Assembly: GCA_902803675.1 (NCBI GenBank)
Contig: CADCQZ010000324.1
Span: 1 to 13,295, forward strand
Direction: 5' to 3'
Origin: an uncultured Eubacteriales bacterium
Lineage (GTDB): Bacteria > Bacillota_A > Clostridia > Christensenellales > Aristaeellaceae
Length of the DNA stretch: 13,295 nucleotides
The first letter of the stretch is position 1, and the number at the start of each line of letters is the position of its first letter. Shown one piece after another: positions 1 to 6,903 of the stretch. The position numbers and the translations under genes were made by a program. The notes under the pieces were generated by a model that saw only the letters and a program-made list of their open reading frames with translations, ran no database searches and had not been told where the DNA came from.

Positions 1-1
1 C

Positions 2-394
2 CCCATGGCGTTCCCCTCTGACGACGGCGTGCCCGAGCTGCAGGGCGGCATCTGGGGCTTCGGCCTGTTCGACAACGGCGACGAAGCGAAAGTGGCCGCT
101 GCCAAGACCTTCGTGAAGTTCGTGTGCGACGATCCCTCCCAGGCCGCTGCCAGCGTGTACGCCTCCGGCTTCTTCCCCACCCGTGCCTCCCTGGGCGATA
201 TCTACGCCGGCACCGAGAAGGAAGAGAACGGCGACTACGCCATCTTCATGCCCTACCTGGGCGACTACTACCAGGTCACTCCCAACTGGGCCGCGCAGCG
301 CACCGAATGGTGGAACCTGCTCCAGCGCGTGTTCGAGACCGGCAACGTGGCTGAGGAAGTCGCCGTGTACGCGACCAACGCCAACCCCAAGTAA
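2..394 (+). CDS. Sugar ABC transporter substrate-binding protein, C-terminal part (gene cut by window edge)
   Basis: The frame is open from the first bases and ends at a TAA at 392-394, giving about 130 residues of a longer protein; the usual length for this family is 400-450. The visible part looks like the C-terminal lobe of a family 1 extracellular solute-binding protein (COG1653). It has a PSDDG...GGIWGFGLF stretch followed by a helix resembling 'AAKTFVKFVCDDPSQ', typical of the region where these proteins list the remaining time-points of a closed sugar-binding cleft, and a Trp-rich end (PNWAAQRTEWW). The ATG at 5 is internal and is not the start. Two ABC permease genes follow after a hairpin, which supports the assignment. 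The role would be to capture a sugar outside the membrane and hand it to those permeases. The aldolase at the end of the operon suggests sialic acid or a related sugar, but the binding-site residues visible here do not prove it. Confidence 0.85.
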   Translation, partial: PMAFPSDDGVPELQGGIWGFGLFDNGDEAKVAAAKTFVKFVCDDPSQAAASVYASGFFPTRASLGDIYAGTEKEENGDYAIFMPYLGDYYQVTPNWAAQRTEWWNLLQRVFETGNVAEEVAVYATNANPK

Positions 395-403
395 GACCCG
401 CCC

Positions 404-464
404 CGGGGCATAACGCCCCGCGAGAAGATCCGGCGCCCCCACTCCCCGTCGGGGTGGGGGCGCC
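404..464 (+). terminator. Tandem hairpins between binding protein and permease genes (attenuator or mRNA-stability element)
   Basis: Just after the stop codon is a 6-bp stem, CGGGGC/GCCCCG (404-409 with 415-420, loop ATAAC). A much stronger hairpin follows at 432-464: arms GGCGCCCCCAC and GTGGGGGCGCC are perfectly complementary over 11 bp, and the inner CCC/GGG can extend the stem. Only a short TTTT follows (466-469), and the ribosome binding site of the next gene begins at once. This looks like a leaky terminator or a 3'-end-protecting stem. Either would leave more binding-protein mRNA than permease mRNA, as is known for maltose-type ABC operons. The structure is seen; the function is inferred. 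Confidence 0.7.
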
Positions 465-486
465 GTTTTAAAAGGAGGCTGACAAC

Positions 487-1401
487 ATGCAAAGAACCGC
501 GGCCGCGAGGCCGATCCAGACCATGCGGGACAGCCGGCGGCGGGAGAACATCGCCGGATACCTGTTCATGGCGCCCAGCCTTATGTTTTTCCTGGGATTC
601 GTCATCTATCCGATGGTGATGTGCGTGGTCTACAGCTTTTCCAACTACACGCTGTCGGAGTTCACCTTCGCGGGCCTGAGCAACTATAAGCGCATGCTGG
701 GCGACGCCATCTTCGGCAAGGCGCTGGTCAACACCCTGATCCTGGTGATCGTCAGCGTGCCCGTGACCTGTTTCTTCTCCCTGTGGGTCGCCTCCCTGAT
801 CAGCAAAATGGCCGACCGCGCCACGTCTTTCTTCCGCTGCGTGTTCTACCTGCCGGTGGTCACCGGTTCCGTGGCGGTCACGGTGGTGTGGAAGTGGATA
901 TTCAACAGGTACTACGGCATCCTCAATTACCTGTGCATGTCCCTGGGCATCATCAACCGGAACATGAACTGGCTGGGCGACGCCTCCACGGCCCTGGGCT
1001 GCATCATCACGATCCTTTTGACCACCTCCGTGGGCCAGCCCATCGTGCTGTACGTATCGGCCCTGAACAACGTGGACCAGTCCCTGGTGGAGGCCGCGTC
1101 CGTGGACGGCGCCACCAATCTGCAGACTTTCTGGCGCATCAAATGGCCCCAGATCATGCCCACCACGCTGTACATCCTGGTGATCACCACGATCAACAGC
1201 TTCCAGTGCTTCGCGCTGATCCAGCTGCTGACCTCCGGCGGCCCCAACCACGCCACGGAGACCATCATGTACTATATCTATTACAACGCCTTCAAGCTGC
1301 AGGACTTCGGATACGGCGCCGCCATGGGCGTGATCCTGGCCCTGATCATCGCGGCCTTCAGCGCCTTCCAGTTCAGGATCGCGCAGACCGACAACGGTTA
1401 A
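487..1401 (+). CDS. Sugar ABC transporter permease, MalF/UgpA type
   Basis: A 304-residue integral membrane protein with about six hydrophobic segments, the first at residues 23-50 after a short basic cytoplasmic N-terminus. The family signature for docking to the ATPase, the EAA loop, is seen at residues 202-204 (EAASVDGA...) with the following G and the hydrophobic-P pattern (IKWPQIMP). Length and order (first of two permeases after a binding protein) match the MalF/UgpA/LacF group of binding-protein-dependent transport permeases. Translation starts at an ATG 9 bp after a full AGGAGG (472-477). The stop lies 13 bp before the next permease gene, so the two are surely co-transcribed and would form a heterodimeric channel. 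No ATPase gene is seen nearby. Substrate unknown; sialic acid or a derivative is a guess from the downstream aldolase. Confidence 0.93.
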   Translation: MQRTAAARPIQTMRDSRRRENIAGYLFMAPSLMFFLGFVIYPMVMCVVYSFSNYTLSEFTFAGLSNYKRMLGDAIFGKALVNTLILVIVSVPVTCFFSLWVASLISKMADRATSFFRCVFYLPVVTGSVAVTVVWKWIFNRYYGILNYLCMSLGIINRNMNWLGDASTALGCIITILLTTSVGQPIVLYVSALNNVDQSLVEAASVDGATNLQTFWRIKWPQIMPTTLYILVITTINSFQCFALIQLLTSGGPNHATETIMYYIYYNAFKLQDFGYGAAMGVILALIIAAFSAFQFRIAQTDNG

Positions 1402-1414
1402 GGGGGGTGACGGC

Positions 1415-2308
1415 ATGAGTGAAAGGATCGCGGCCATCGAAAAACGCATGGCCAGAAAGCCCGCCAACACCGGCGCGGACCACAGCGTCCACCAGACCAC
1501 CGCCTATGACGTCATCGGCGTCATCATCCTGATCGTGATGGCCCTGCTGTTCATCTTCCCCCTGTACTGGATCATCACCGGTTCCTTCAAGACCCAGCAG
1601 GACGTCATCGCCACCGTGCCCCAGTTCTTCCCCACCACGGTGACCGCGGACAACTACGCCCGCCTGTTCCAGCGCCCGGCCTTCCTGTGGCTGTGGAACA
1701 CGGTGCTGATCTGCGCCCTGTCCATGCTCTTCACCTGCGTGACCGCTTCCATGGGCGGCTACGCCCTGGCCAAGAAGAAGTTCGTGGGCCGGACCGTCAT
1801 CTTTTCCGTTTTCATCTGCGCCATGGCCCTGCCCAAGCAGGTCATCCTGATCCCCCTGATCCAGGAAATGGCGGCCCTGAAGATCCATGACACCCTCTGG
1901 GCCGTGGTGCTCCCCACGGTGGGCTGGCCCTTCGGCGTGTTCCTGATGAAGCAGTTCTCGGAGACCATCCCCGAGTCCCTCCTGGAAGCGGCCCGCATCG
2001 ACGGCGCCGGCGAGACCCGCACGTTCCTGGAGATCGTGCTGCCCATCATCAAGCCCGGCATCGGCGCCCTGGCCATCTTCACCTTCATCAGCGCCTGGAA
2101 CGACTACTTCCTCCAGCTGATCATGCTCAACGATACCCGGGTGCTGACCATTTCCCTGGGCATCGCGAAGCTGCAGAGCGAACTGTCCAACGACTTCGGC
2201 CTCATCATGGCCGGCGCGGCCCTGGGTTCCATCCCCATCATCATCATCTTCATCCTGTTCCAGAACTTCTTCACCCGCGGCATCACCATGGGCGCAGTCA
2301 AGGGCTGA
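1415..2308 (+). CDS. Sugar ABC transporter permease, MalG/UgpE type
   Basis: A 297-residue permease, the second half of the channel made with the preceding gene product. About 30 polar residues precede the first membrane segment (about 31-51, ending in the 'FPLYWIITGSFK' motif that is highly typical of the MalG/UgpE group). The EAA loop is at residues 191-193 (EAARIDGAGETRTF), followed by the LP-x3-PG pattern. The C-terminus 'FFTRGITMGAVKG' is also characteristic of this subfamily. The start is the ATG after a purine-rich AAGGGGGGTGA site. It is separated by 13 bp from the upstream permease gene and by 25 bp from the aldolase gene, so one transcript is likely. Confidence 0.94.
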   Translation: MSERIAAIEKRMARKPANTGADHSVHQTTAYDVIGVIILIVMALLFIFPLYWIITGSFKTQQDVIATVPQFFPTTVTADNYARLFQRPAFLWLWNTVLICALSMLFTCVTASMGGYALAKKKFVGRTVIFSVFICAMALPKQVILIPLIQEMAALKIHDTLWAVVLPTVGWPFGVFLMKQFSETIPESLLEAARIDGAGETRTFLEIVLPIIKPGIGALAIFTFISAWNDYFLQLIMLNDTRVLTISLGIAKLQSELSNDFGLIMAGAALGSIPIIIIFILFQNFFTRGITMGAVKG

Positions 2309-2333
2309 GCCCGTCATAAGGAGGTCATCTTAT

Positions 2334-3248
2334 ATGAGCTTTGAAAAATATCGCGGTGTCATCCCCGCATTCTATGCCTGCTACGACGACGAGGGGAACG
2401 TGAGCCCCGAAAGGACCAAAGCGCTGGCCCGCCATCTGGTGAACAAGGGCGTGCAGGGCCTGTATGTGAACGGTTCCAGCGGTGAGTGCATCTATCTGCG
2501 CCCCTGCGAGAGGCGCACGATCCTCGAGGCCGTTATGGAAGAAGTGGGCGGCGAATGCACCATCATCGCCCACGTGGCCTGCAACAACACCGCCGATTCC
2601 ATGGCCCTGGCCGCCCACGCCCAGAGCCTCAAGGTGGACGCCGTCGCGTCCATCCCCCCCATCTACTTCCACCTGCCCGAGGACTCCATCGCCAAATACT
2701 GGAACGATATCTCCTCCGCCGCGCCGGACACGGATTTCGTGATCTACAACATCCCCCAGCTGGCAGGCGTGGCGCTCACGCCGAGCCTGTTCAAAAAAAT
2801 GCTGCAGAACCCCCGCGTGATCGGCGTGAAGAACTCCTCCATGCCCGTCCAGGACATCGAGACCTTCGTGCGTCTGGGCGAAGGGAAGATCGTGGTGTTC
2901 AACGGCCCGGATGAGCAGTTCGTCTCCGGCAGGGCCATCGGCGCCTGCGGCGGCATCGGCGGCACCTACAGCGTGATGCCCGAACTGTTCCTGAAGATGA
3001 ACGAGCTGATCGGAAAGGGCGACATCCCCGCCGCGGCCCGGATCCAGCACGAGGTCAACGCCATCATCGAAGGGCTGTGCGCCTGCAAGGGCAATATGTA
3101 CGCGGTCAACAAGGCCGTGCTCAGGATCAACGAAGGCCTGGAGCTGGGCGGCGTCCGCGCGCCTCTCGCGCCCCTTGTCCCGGAGGATATGCCCAAGGTG
3201 GAAGCCGTGGCCGAAAAGATCCGCAGGGCCGTCAAAGAGTTCTGCTGA
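2334..3248 (+). CDS. nanA: N-acetylneuraminate lyase-type aldolase (DapA/NanA superfamily)
   Basis: A 304-residue class I aldolase of the dihydrodipicolinate synthase / N-acetylneuraminate lyase superfamily (E. coli NanA has 297). Seen in order: the pyruvate carboxylate-binding loop GSSGE (47-51), the catalytic Tyr138 in YNIP, the Schiff-base Lys166 in GVKNSS, and a 'NGPDEQF...GACGGIGGTYS' stretch. The last matches the NanA pattern NG-x-DE-x-F-x-SG ... GA-x-GGIG-x-TYN far better than that of DapA. The IPP-x-YF motif also fits NanA. The expected reaction is cleavage of N-acetylneuraminate to N-acetylmannosamine and pyruvate in the cytoplasm. A sister activity on a related 2-keto-3-deoxy sugar acid cannot be excluded. 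The ATG follows a perfect AAGGAGG. It is the last gene of the transporter operon and is followed by a strong terminator. NanE and NanK, needed for the next steps, are not in the window. Confidence 0.78.
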   Translation: MSFEKYRGVIPAFYACYDDEGNVSPERTKALARHLVNKGVQGLYVNGSSGECIYLRPCERRTILEAVMEEVGGECTIIAHVACNNTADSMALAAHAQSLKVDAVASIPPIYFHLPEDSIAKYWNDISSAAPDTDFVIYNIPQLAGVALTPSLFKKMLQNPRVIGVKNSSMPVQDIETFVRLGEGKIVVFNGPDEQFVSGRAIGACGGIGGTYSVMPELFLKMNELIGKGDIPAAARIQHEVNAIIEGLCACKGNMYAVNKAVLRINEGLELGGVRAPLAPLVPEDMPKVEAVAEKIRRAVKEFC

Positions 3249-3284
3249 GAAACGCTCCGCCGCGCATCCATATACAGAAAGACA

Positions 3285-3325
3285 AAGGCCCGTCCCATCC
3301 GTTTGAGTCGGATGGGACGGGCCTT
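3285..3325. terminator. Bidirectional Rho-independent terminator between convergent genes
   Basis: A perfect 17-bp inverted repeat (3285-3301 with 3309-3325) encloses the 7-nt loop TTTGAGT. The arms begin with AA and end with TT, so each strand has T residues after the GC stem, and the minus strand continues into TTTGTCTTTC. It lies between the aldolase gene (ending 3248) and the oxidoreductase gene (ending 3400 on the minus strand), so it can stop transcription from both sides. The plus-strand U-tract is short, but the stem is very stable. Confidence 0.88.
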
Positions 3326-3399
3326 CGGATATCCCCCCGAAGCGTCGAAAAAACGCGGCTGCCGCGCCATTAAAGGCTCCGCTCCCGGCGGTGCCCCGG

Positions 3400-4662
3400 T
3401 CACATCAGCTCGACCGGCTGCCCTCCGCTGAGGCGGGATCTCTCCGCCGCCAGGGCCGCCAGATGGCTCTCCACGGAGCGCTCGATGCTCGTCAGGGTGC
3501 CGCTCATCTCTTTCTCCCCGCGCATGAAAGAAACGAATTCCCGGATCAGCCCCGCGTCCCCGCCGCCGTGACCCGAAAAGTCGTCCGCCAGGGCGCGCAC
3601 ATCGATGACCTCATCCTCCTGCCCGTAGCGCATGACCCGGATGATGTTCGCCTTCATGTCCCCATAGATCTCGCCCCTGGTGCCGCCCGCGCGCAGGATC
3701 CTGCCGCCGTGAGCCGTGAACGCGGTCATGGTCAGATCGACGGTGCTCCCGTCCTCCAGCTCCATGATCAGCGTCTGATGGTCCACCACGTCGTTGTCGC
3801 AGCGGAACACACAGCGCCCGTAGGGGCCGGTGCGCAGGGCCTCCAAAAGCTTTTCCTCCGTGGGACGCAGAGCCACCACGTTCTGCGGCCAGGCGTCCCC
3901 GCCCTGTCTGAACCGGTCCAGATAGAACTTCACCGCGTTGTACTCGCATTTTTCCGCCGCCGCGCAGTCAAGGCATCTGCCGCCGCTCCCCTCCGGCGCG
4001 TTCTCCTCCCTGAAGAAGCTCAGTGTGCCGAAGGAGGACACCCGCCGGCAGTGTTTGCCCGTCAGCCAGAGCAGGATATCCGTATCGTGGCAGCACTTCT
4101 GCAGTATCATGGCGGAGGACTCCTCCTTGCTGCGCCAGTTGCCGCGGACGAAGCTGTGGGCCTGATGCCAGTAGCAGACCTGTTCCAGTGCCTGGACACT
4201 GATCACGTCGCCGATCACACCGTCCATGATGAGCTGCCGGATCTTCTGATAAAAGACGGTGTAGCGCAGCACATGGCACACCACCACCCGGCGCCCGCGC
4301 TCAAGGGCCAGATCCCTGAGCTCGACGCACTCCCGTTCCGAGGGAGCGATGGGCTTTTCCAGGAGCAGATCGTACCCCTTGAGCAGCGCCGCTCTCGCGT
4401 GGGCGTAATGGCACCGGTCCCAGGTGCAGATCAGCATCACGTCCGCAAGGCGGGGCCGATCAAGCATCTCTTCCGCCGACGCGTAGCAGGCGCTTTCGGG
4501 GATACCGGTCAGCTCCCGCATGGCGGCGAGCTTCTCCGGGTCCAGATCGGCGGCCGCGACGATCACCGCTTTTTCGCTCATCCCGCTCAGGATCTTCGCG
4601 TAAGTCTTCAGCCCGCGGGAACCGCATCCCGCGACGGCCACGGTCATAGGCCTGTCCATCAT
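3400..4662 (-). CDS. Gfo/Idh/MocA family NAD(P)-dependent oxidoreductase
   Basis: A 420-residue protein with an N-terminal Rossmann dinucleotide-binding fold: beta strand 'TVAVAGCG', then GCGSRG at 12-17. The family hallmark EKP is at 102-104 (LLLEKPI). The C-terminal alpha/beta domain contains GNWR (174-177) and KCCHDTD (189-195), where Lys189, His192 and Asp195 sit at the usual catalytic positions. Cys230, Cys233 and Cys239 form a compact cluster that could bind a metal. This subfamily, with NAP-x-G ... C-x2-C ... C-x-YNA, is longer than the usual 330-370 residues. Such enzymes oxidise, reduce or epimerise sugars or open anhydro-sugars through transient oxidation; the substrate is not readable here. 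The start is a double ATG (4662/4659) after AAAGGAG. It is convergent with the aldolase operon, divergent from the phosphatase gene, and has its own promoter. A link to sialic acid or 2,7-anhydro-sialic acid metabolism is possible but weak. Confidence 0.88.
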   Translation of the reverse strand: MMDRPMTVAVAGCGSRGLKTYAKILSGMSEKAVIVAAADLDPEKLAAMRELTGIPESACYASAEEMLDRPRLADVMLICTWDRCHYAHARAALLKGYDLLLEKPIAPSERECVELRDLALERGRRVVVCHVLRYTVFYQKIRQLIMDGVIGDVISVQALEQVCYWHQAHSFVRGNWRSKEESSAMILQKCCHDTDILLWLTGKHCRRVSSFGTLSFFREENAPEGSGGRCLDCAAAEKCEYNAVKFYLDRFRQGGDAWPQNVVALRPTEEKLLEALRTGPYGRCVFRCDNDVVDHQTLIMELEDGSTVDLTMTAFTAHGGRILRAGGTRGEIYGDMKANIIRVMRYGQEDEVIDVRALADDFSGHGGGDAGLIREFVSFMRGEKEMSGTLTSIERSVESHLAALAAERSRLSGGQPVELM

Positions 4663-4746
4663 ACCTTTCTTCTCCTTTCAGGCAGCCGTCCCGGCGGAGA
4701 GTTTTTGCGGCCGGGAAAGCCGCGCTGCTCGATCGATTCCGTGAGA

Positions 4747-4775
4747 ACAGTATCGCGTTTTGAGGACCCTGTCAA
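4747..4775 (-). promoter_or_regulatory. Sigma70-like promoter for the oxidoreductase gene
   Basis: On the minus strand a perfect TTGACA (4775-4770) is followed after exactly 17 bp by TACTGT (4752-4747). The -35 box is perfect; the -10 box is weak (3 of 6). The expected start near 4740 gives an untranslated leader of about 75-80 nt. An 8-bp palindrome, TCGATCGA (4729-4736), falls just inside the transcript and might be a small operator, but chance is also possible. Confidence 0.55.
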
Positions 4776-4809
4776 GCCGCTCCCGGCTGAGAAAAAAGAA
4801 AATCAAGGC

Positions 4810-4838
4810 TTGCGCTTTGAAAAAAGCCGGGCTATGAT
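4810..4838 (+). promoter_or_regulatory. Sigma70-like promoter for the phosphatase-regulator unit
   Basis: TTGCGC (4810-4815) and TATGAT (4833-4838) are separated by 17 bp. The -10 box matches 5 of 6 positions; the -35 box matches only TTG. The local sequence is AT-rich against a GC-rich background. The start would lie near 4845, about 30 nt before the ATG of the phosphatase gene. The promoter is divergent from that of the oxidoreductase. Confidence 0.5.
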
Positions 4839-4874
4839 ATATCCGAAAAATACCGATCTTCGGGAGGGATACCA

Positions 4875-5675
4875 ATGGAACACGATCAGGCGGCGCTGTG
4901 GCTCGGCAGGATCGAGGAAGCGGCCCGGGAAGCGGGCGGCATCATGCTCAGGGCCCGGGATATCCGCAGCCGGGTGGCGGACAAGGCGGGGCACGCCAAT
5001 TTCGTGACGGCGTACGACAAACAGGTGCAGGACATGCTCTTTGACCGCCTGCGCAAAGTGGTGCCGGACGCCGCCTTCATCGGCGAGGAGAACGGCGCGG
5101 ACCGGGTGGGCGACGACAGCCGGAGCGGCTACGCTTTCTGTGTGGATCCCATTGACGGCACCTCCAATTTCCTGACGGGTTACCGTCCCTCCATGACTTC
5201 CATCGCCCTGATGAAGGACGGGGAGCCTTTCATCGCGGCGGTCTACAATCCCTACATCGACGCCATGTTCACCGCCATCCGGGGCCGGGGCGCCTGCGAA
5301 AACGGGAGACCCATCCTGTCCTCCCCCGAGCCGCTCTCCCGCAGCCTGGTATCCTTCGGAACGGCGCCCTACAACAGCGAATTCACCTCAATGACCTTCG
5401 ACATGTGCCGGTACTACCTGCCGAAGTGTATCGACTTAAGGCGCAGCGGCTCGGCCGCCTGGGACCTGGCCATGATGGCAAGGGGCGATACGGGGCTGTT
5501 CTACGAGTGCCGCCTGGGCCTGTGGGACTACGCCGCCGCGGGCCTCATCGCCATGGAAGCGGGGTGCGTCCTCACGGATCTCAGGGGCAAAGCCCTCACC
5601 TGGCGGGGCTATTCTTCGGTGATGTGCGCCTCCAGGGGCGTGGCGCGGGAGGATTATCTGTACCCGGCGCCGTAA
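4875..5675 (+). CDS. Inositol monophosphatase family phosphatase
   Basis: A 266-residue Mg-dependent, Li-sensitive-type phosphatase of the IMPase superfamily; length is normal (260-290). The metal-binding set is complete: Glu71 in GEEN, the signature DPIDGTSNF with Asp91, Ile93 and Asp94, and Asp218 in the C-terminal WDYAAAG motif, with GSAAWDLA before it. The expected reaction is hydrolysis of a phosphate ester from inositol phosphate, a sugar phosphate or a nucleotide such as PAP; the subfamily cannot be told by eye. The start ATG follows GGGAGGG with good spacing. Only 61 bp and no terminator separate it from the LacI-family gene, so co-transcription is likely. Its position in a sugar island suggests a sugar phosphate as substrate, for instance detoxification or effector control, but that is inference. 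Confidence 0.88.
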   Translation: MEHDQAALWLGRIEEAAREAGGIMLRARDIRSRVADKAGHANFVTAYDKQVQDMLFDRLRKVVPDAAFIGEENGADRVGDDSRSGYAFCVDPIDGTSNFLTGYRPSMTSIALMKDGEPFIAAVYNPYIDAMFTAIRGRGACENGRPILSSPEPLSRSLVSFGTAPYNSEFTSMTFDMCRYYLPKCIDLRRSGSAAWDLAMMARGDTGLFYECRLGLWDYAAAGLIAMEAGCVLTDLRGKALTWRGYSSVMCASRGVAREDYLYPAP

Positions 5676-5723
5676 GGATGGCGCGAACGGGGCTTTGAAG
5701 CGGACTTTTCAGTCATATTGAAA

Positions 5724-5728
5724 CGGAG
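5724..5728 (+). promoter_or_regulatory. Ribosome binding site fixing the LacI-family start
   Basis: CGGAG at 5724-5728 lies 8 nt before the ATG at 5737. An in-frame GTG three codons earlier (5728) overlaps this site and so cannot use it. The ATG also places the conserved helix-turn-helix at the usual distance from the N-terminus. Confidence 0.65.
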
Positions 5729-5736
5729 TGGATCGG

Positions 5737-6753
5737 ATGAGCAGTCTGCAGGACGTGGCAAAGCTGGCGGGGGTCTCCAACACCCTGGTATCCAGAACGA
5801 TCAACAATCAGAGCGGTGTCAGTGAGAAAAACAAAAAAAAGATCCTGGCCGCCATGGAAGCGCTGCACTATGAGCCCAACGCCCTGGCCAGGTCCCTGGT
5901 GAAAAGGCGCACCGGGACTATCGGCATCGTGATGGATACCCTTTGCGAGCCCTACTTCTTTCCGCTGATCGAAGGCCTGGAAAGCGCCATCGACACGACC
6001 GGCTACGATCTGGTGTTCTCCTCGGCGCGCAACAGCCTGGCCCACAAGGAGAGCGCCGTCAAATACTATATGCAGGGCCGGGCGGACGGCGTCATCTTTT
6101 ACGGCAGCCGCCTGGAGGACGAGGGCATCATCCATTCCCTCGCCGGGGGGAAATTCCCCTTTGTGGTGGTGGAAAACACCTTCCCCATGCTGGATATCAA
6201 CAATATCTCGCTGGACAACGCCTTCGGGTCCGCCCTGGCTGTGGACCATCTGATCGCCTGCGGGTGCAGAAAGATCTTTCACGTGGGCGGCGATATGCGC
6301 CACCGCGTCTCCATCGACCGGCAGAACGGCTTCATCACCGCCATGCAGCACCACGGGGTCACGGTGGACAGCCGCATGCTGATCCAGGCGGATTTCGACA
6401 CGGAATCAAGCACCCGCATCATGGCGGAATACCTCCGGAACACCCCGGTCAAAGAACTGCCGGACGCCTTCTACTGCGGATCGGACAATACCGCCTACGG
6501 CACGGTCACGGCTCTGGAGGAGAAAGGTATCCGCGTGCCCGACGATATCATGGTGATCGGTTTCGATAATGACGCCCCGCCCAGGGGCTACCGCTACCGG
6601 CCGCTCACCACCCTGTCCCAGCCCCTGAAGCAGATGGGCGTCAGCGCCATCGAGACCCTGATCGCCAAGATCGAGGATCCGCAGGCCCCCTGCCGGCACA
6701 TCGTGTTCTACCCTGAACTGGTCAGGCGTCAGACCACTCGAGAAAAAGAATAG
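5737..6753 (+). CDS. LacI/GalR-family transcriptional regulator
   Basis: A 338-residue regulator of standard length. The DNA-binding domain spans residues 1-45 with the signature LQDVAKLAGVSNTLVSRTIN (4-23). The hinge helix follows at about 46-60 and holds ALARSL, whose leucine pries open a central CG step in this family. Residues 61-338 form a periplasmic-binding-protein-like sugar-sensing domain, with 'GTIGIVMDTLCEPYF', 'ADGVIFYG', the SDNTAYG motif and 'VIGFDND' in the usual order. It probably represses the downstream operon. The intergenic region just after it holds a perfect palindrome with a central CG, right behind the operon's promoter. I see no copy of that palindrome before the phosphatase-regulator unit, so autoregulation is not evident. 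The effector is unknown and is likely a sugar or sugar phosphate of the downstream pathway. Confidence 0.93.
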   Translation: MSSLQDVAKLAGVSNTLVSRTINNQSGVSEKNKKKILAAMEALHYEPNALARSLVKRRTGTIGIVMDTLCEPYFFPLIEGLESAIDTTGYDLVFSSARNSLAHKESAVKYYMQGRADGVIFYGSRLEDEGIIHSLAGGKFPFVVVENTFPMLDINNISLDNAFGSALAVDHLIACGCRKIFHVGGDMRHRVSIDRQNGFITAMQHHGVTVDSRMLIQADFDTESSTRIMAEYLRNTPVKELPDAFYCGSDNTAYGTVTALEEKGIRVPDDIMVIGFDNDAPPRGYRYRPLTTLSQPLKQMGVSAIETLIAKIEDPQAPCRHIVFYPELVRRQTTREKE

Positions 6754-6765
6754 ATCCATCCTTGT

Positions 6766-6801
6766 CCGTGTCAGGCCCCTCCCCGGAGGGGCCTGACACG
6801 G
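6766..6801 (+). terminator. Strong hairpin after the LacI-family gene
   Basis: The arms CCGTGTCAGGCCCCTC (6766-6781) and its exact reverse complement (6786-6801) form a 16-bp perfect stem with a 4-nt loop, 12 bp after the stop codon. A run of T does not follow on the plus strand (TATATGGGC), so it is not a textbook intrinsic terminator. Position and stability still make transcription stop or 3'-end protection the likely job. Confidence 0.65.
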
Positions 6802-6821
6802 TATATGGGCAAAAAATTAAT

Positions 6822-6833
6822 CGTTACACATTT
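6822..6833 (+). promoter_or_regulatory. Upstream auxiliary half-operator
   Basis: CGTTACACATTT here is identical to the right half and flank of the palindromic operator at 6895-6906, exactly 73 bp downstream. The left half is degenerate, with about 3 of 8 palindrome positions. The spacing is about seven helical turns, so a LacI-type repressor bound to both could loop the promoter between them. The repeat is seen; looping is inferred. Confidence 0.55.
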
Positions 6834-6846
6834 TTCCAAAAACACA

Positions 6847-6875
6847 TTGACATTCTGGCGCAATTGCGCTATTAT
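6847..6875 (+). promoter_or_regulatory. Strong sigma70-like promoter of the GH4-kinase-ABC operon
   Basis: A perfect TTGACA (6847-6852), a 17-bp spacer and TATTAT (6870-6875, 5 of 6 matches) lie in an AT-rich stretch. Transcription should start near 6882, leaving a leader of about 87 nt. The end of the spacer holds a perfect 12-bp palindrome, GCGCAATTGCGC (6858-6869), which may be a binding site for a second regulator. The LacI-type operator lies directly downstream of the start. Confidence 0.82.
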
Positions 6876-6887
6876 TTTTTCATCGGT

Positions 6888-6903
6888 TGTGTAACGTTAC
6901 ACA
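6888..6903 (+). promoter_or_regulatory. LacI-family operator (16-bp perfect palindrome)
   Basis: TGTGTAACGTTACACA is a perfect palindrome with a central CG, the form bound by LacI/GalR regulators whose hinge leucines enter that step. Its centre is about 13 bp after the predicted start site, close to the placement of lacO1 in E. coli, so repression by blocking RNA polymerase is expected. The gene for a LacI-family regulator lies just upstream. It does not match the catabolite-control cre consensus, because the spacing of the half-sites is two bases shorter. Confidence 0.82.

Noticed and set aside
268..2317. Two long minus-strand open frames opposite the first permease pair (268-1500 and 1373-2317)
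   Set aside because: Their translations are repetitive His/Asp/Gly/Gln-rich stretches, typical of antisense to GC-rich membrane-protein genes. There is no ribosome binding site or motif to support them.
4707..4723. A small GCGGC/GCCGC stem in the oxidoreductase leader as a riboswitch
   Set aside because: It is a single 5-bp stem in a GC-rich leader under 80 nt. No known aptamer pattern is visible.
3391..5007. A 538-codon open frame on the plus strand opposite the oxidoreductase gene
   Set aside because: It is antisense to a clear Gfo/Idh/MocA enzyme. It reads as low-complexity, Arg/His/Gly-rich sequence without known motifs, and it runs through two promoters. GC-rich third positions explain its openness.
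6888..6903. Reading the palindrome as a CcpA cre site
   Set aside because: The half-sites meet directly at CG, without the extra bases of the cre consensus, so a dedicated LacI-family operator fits better.
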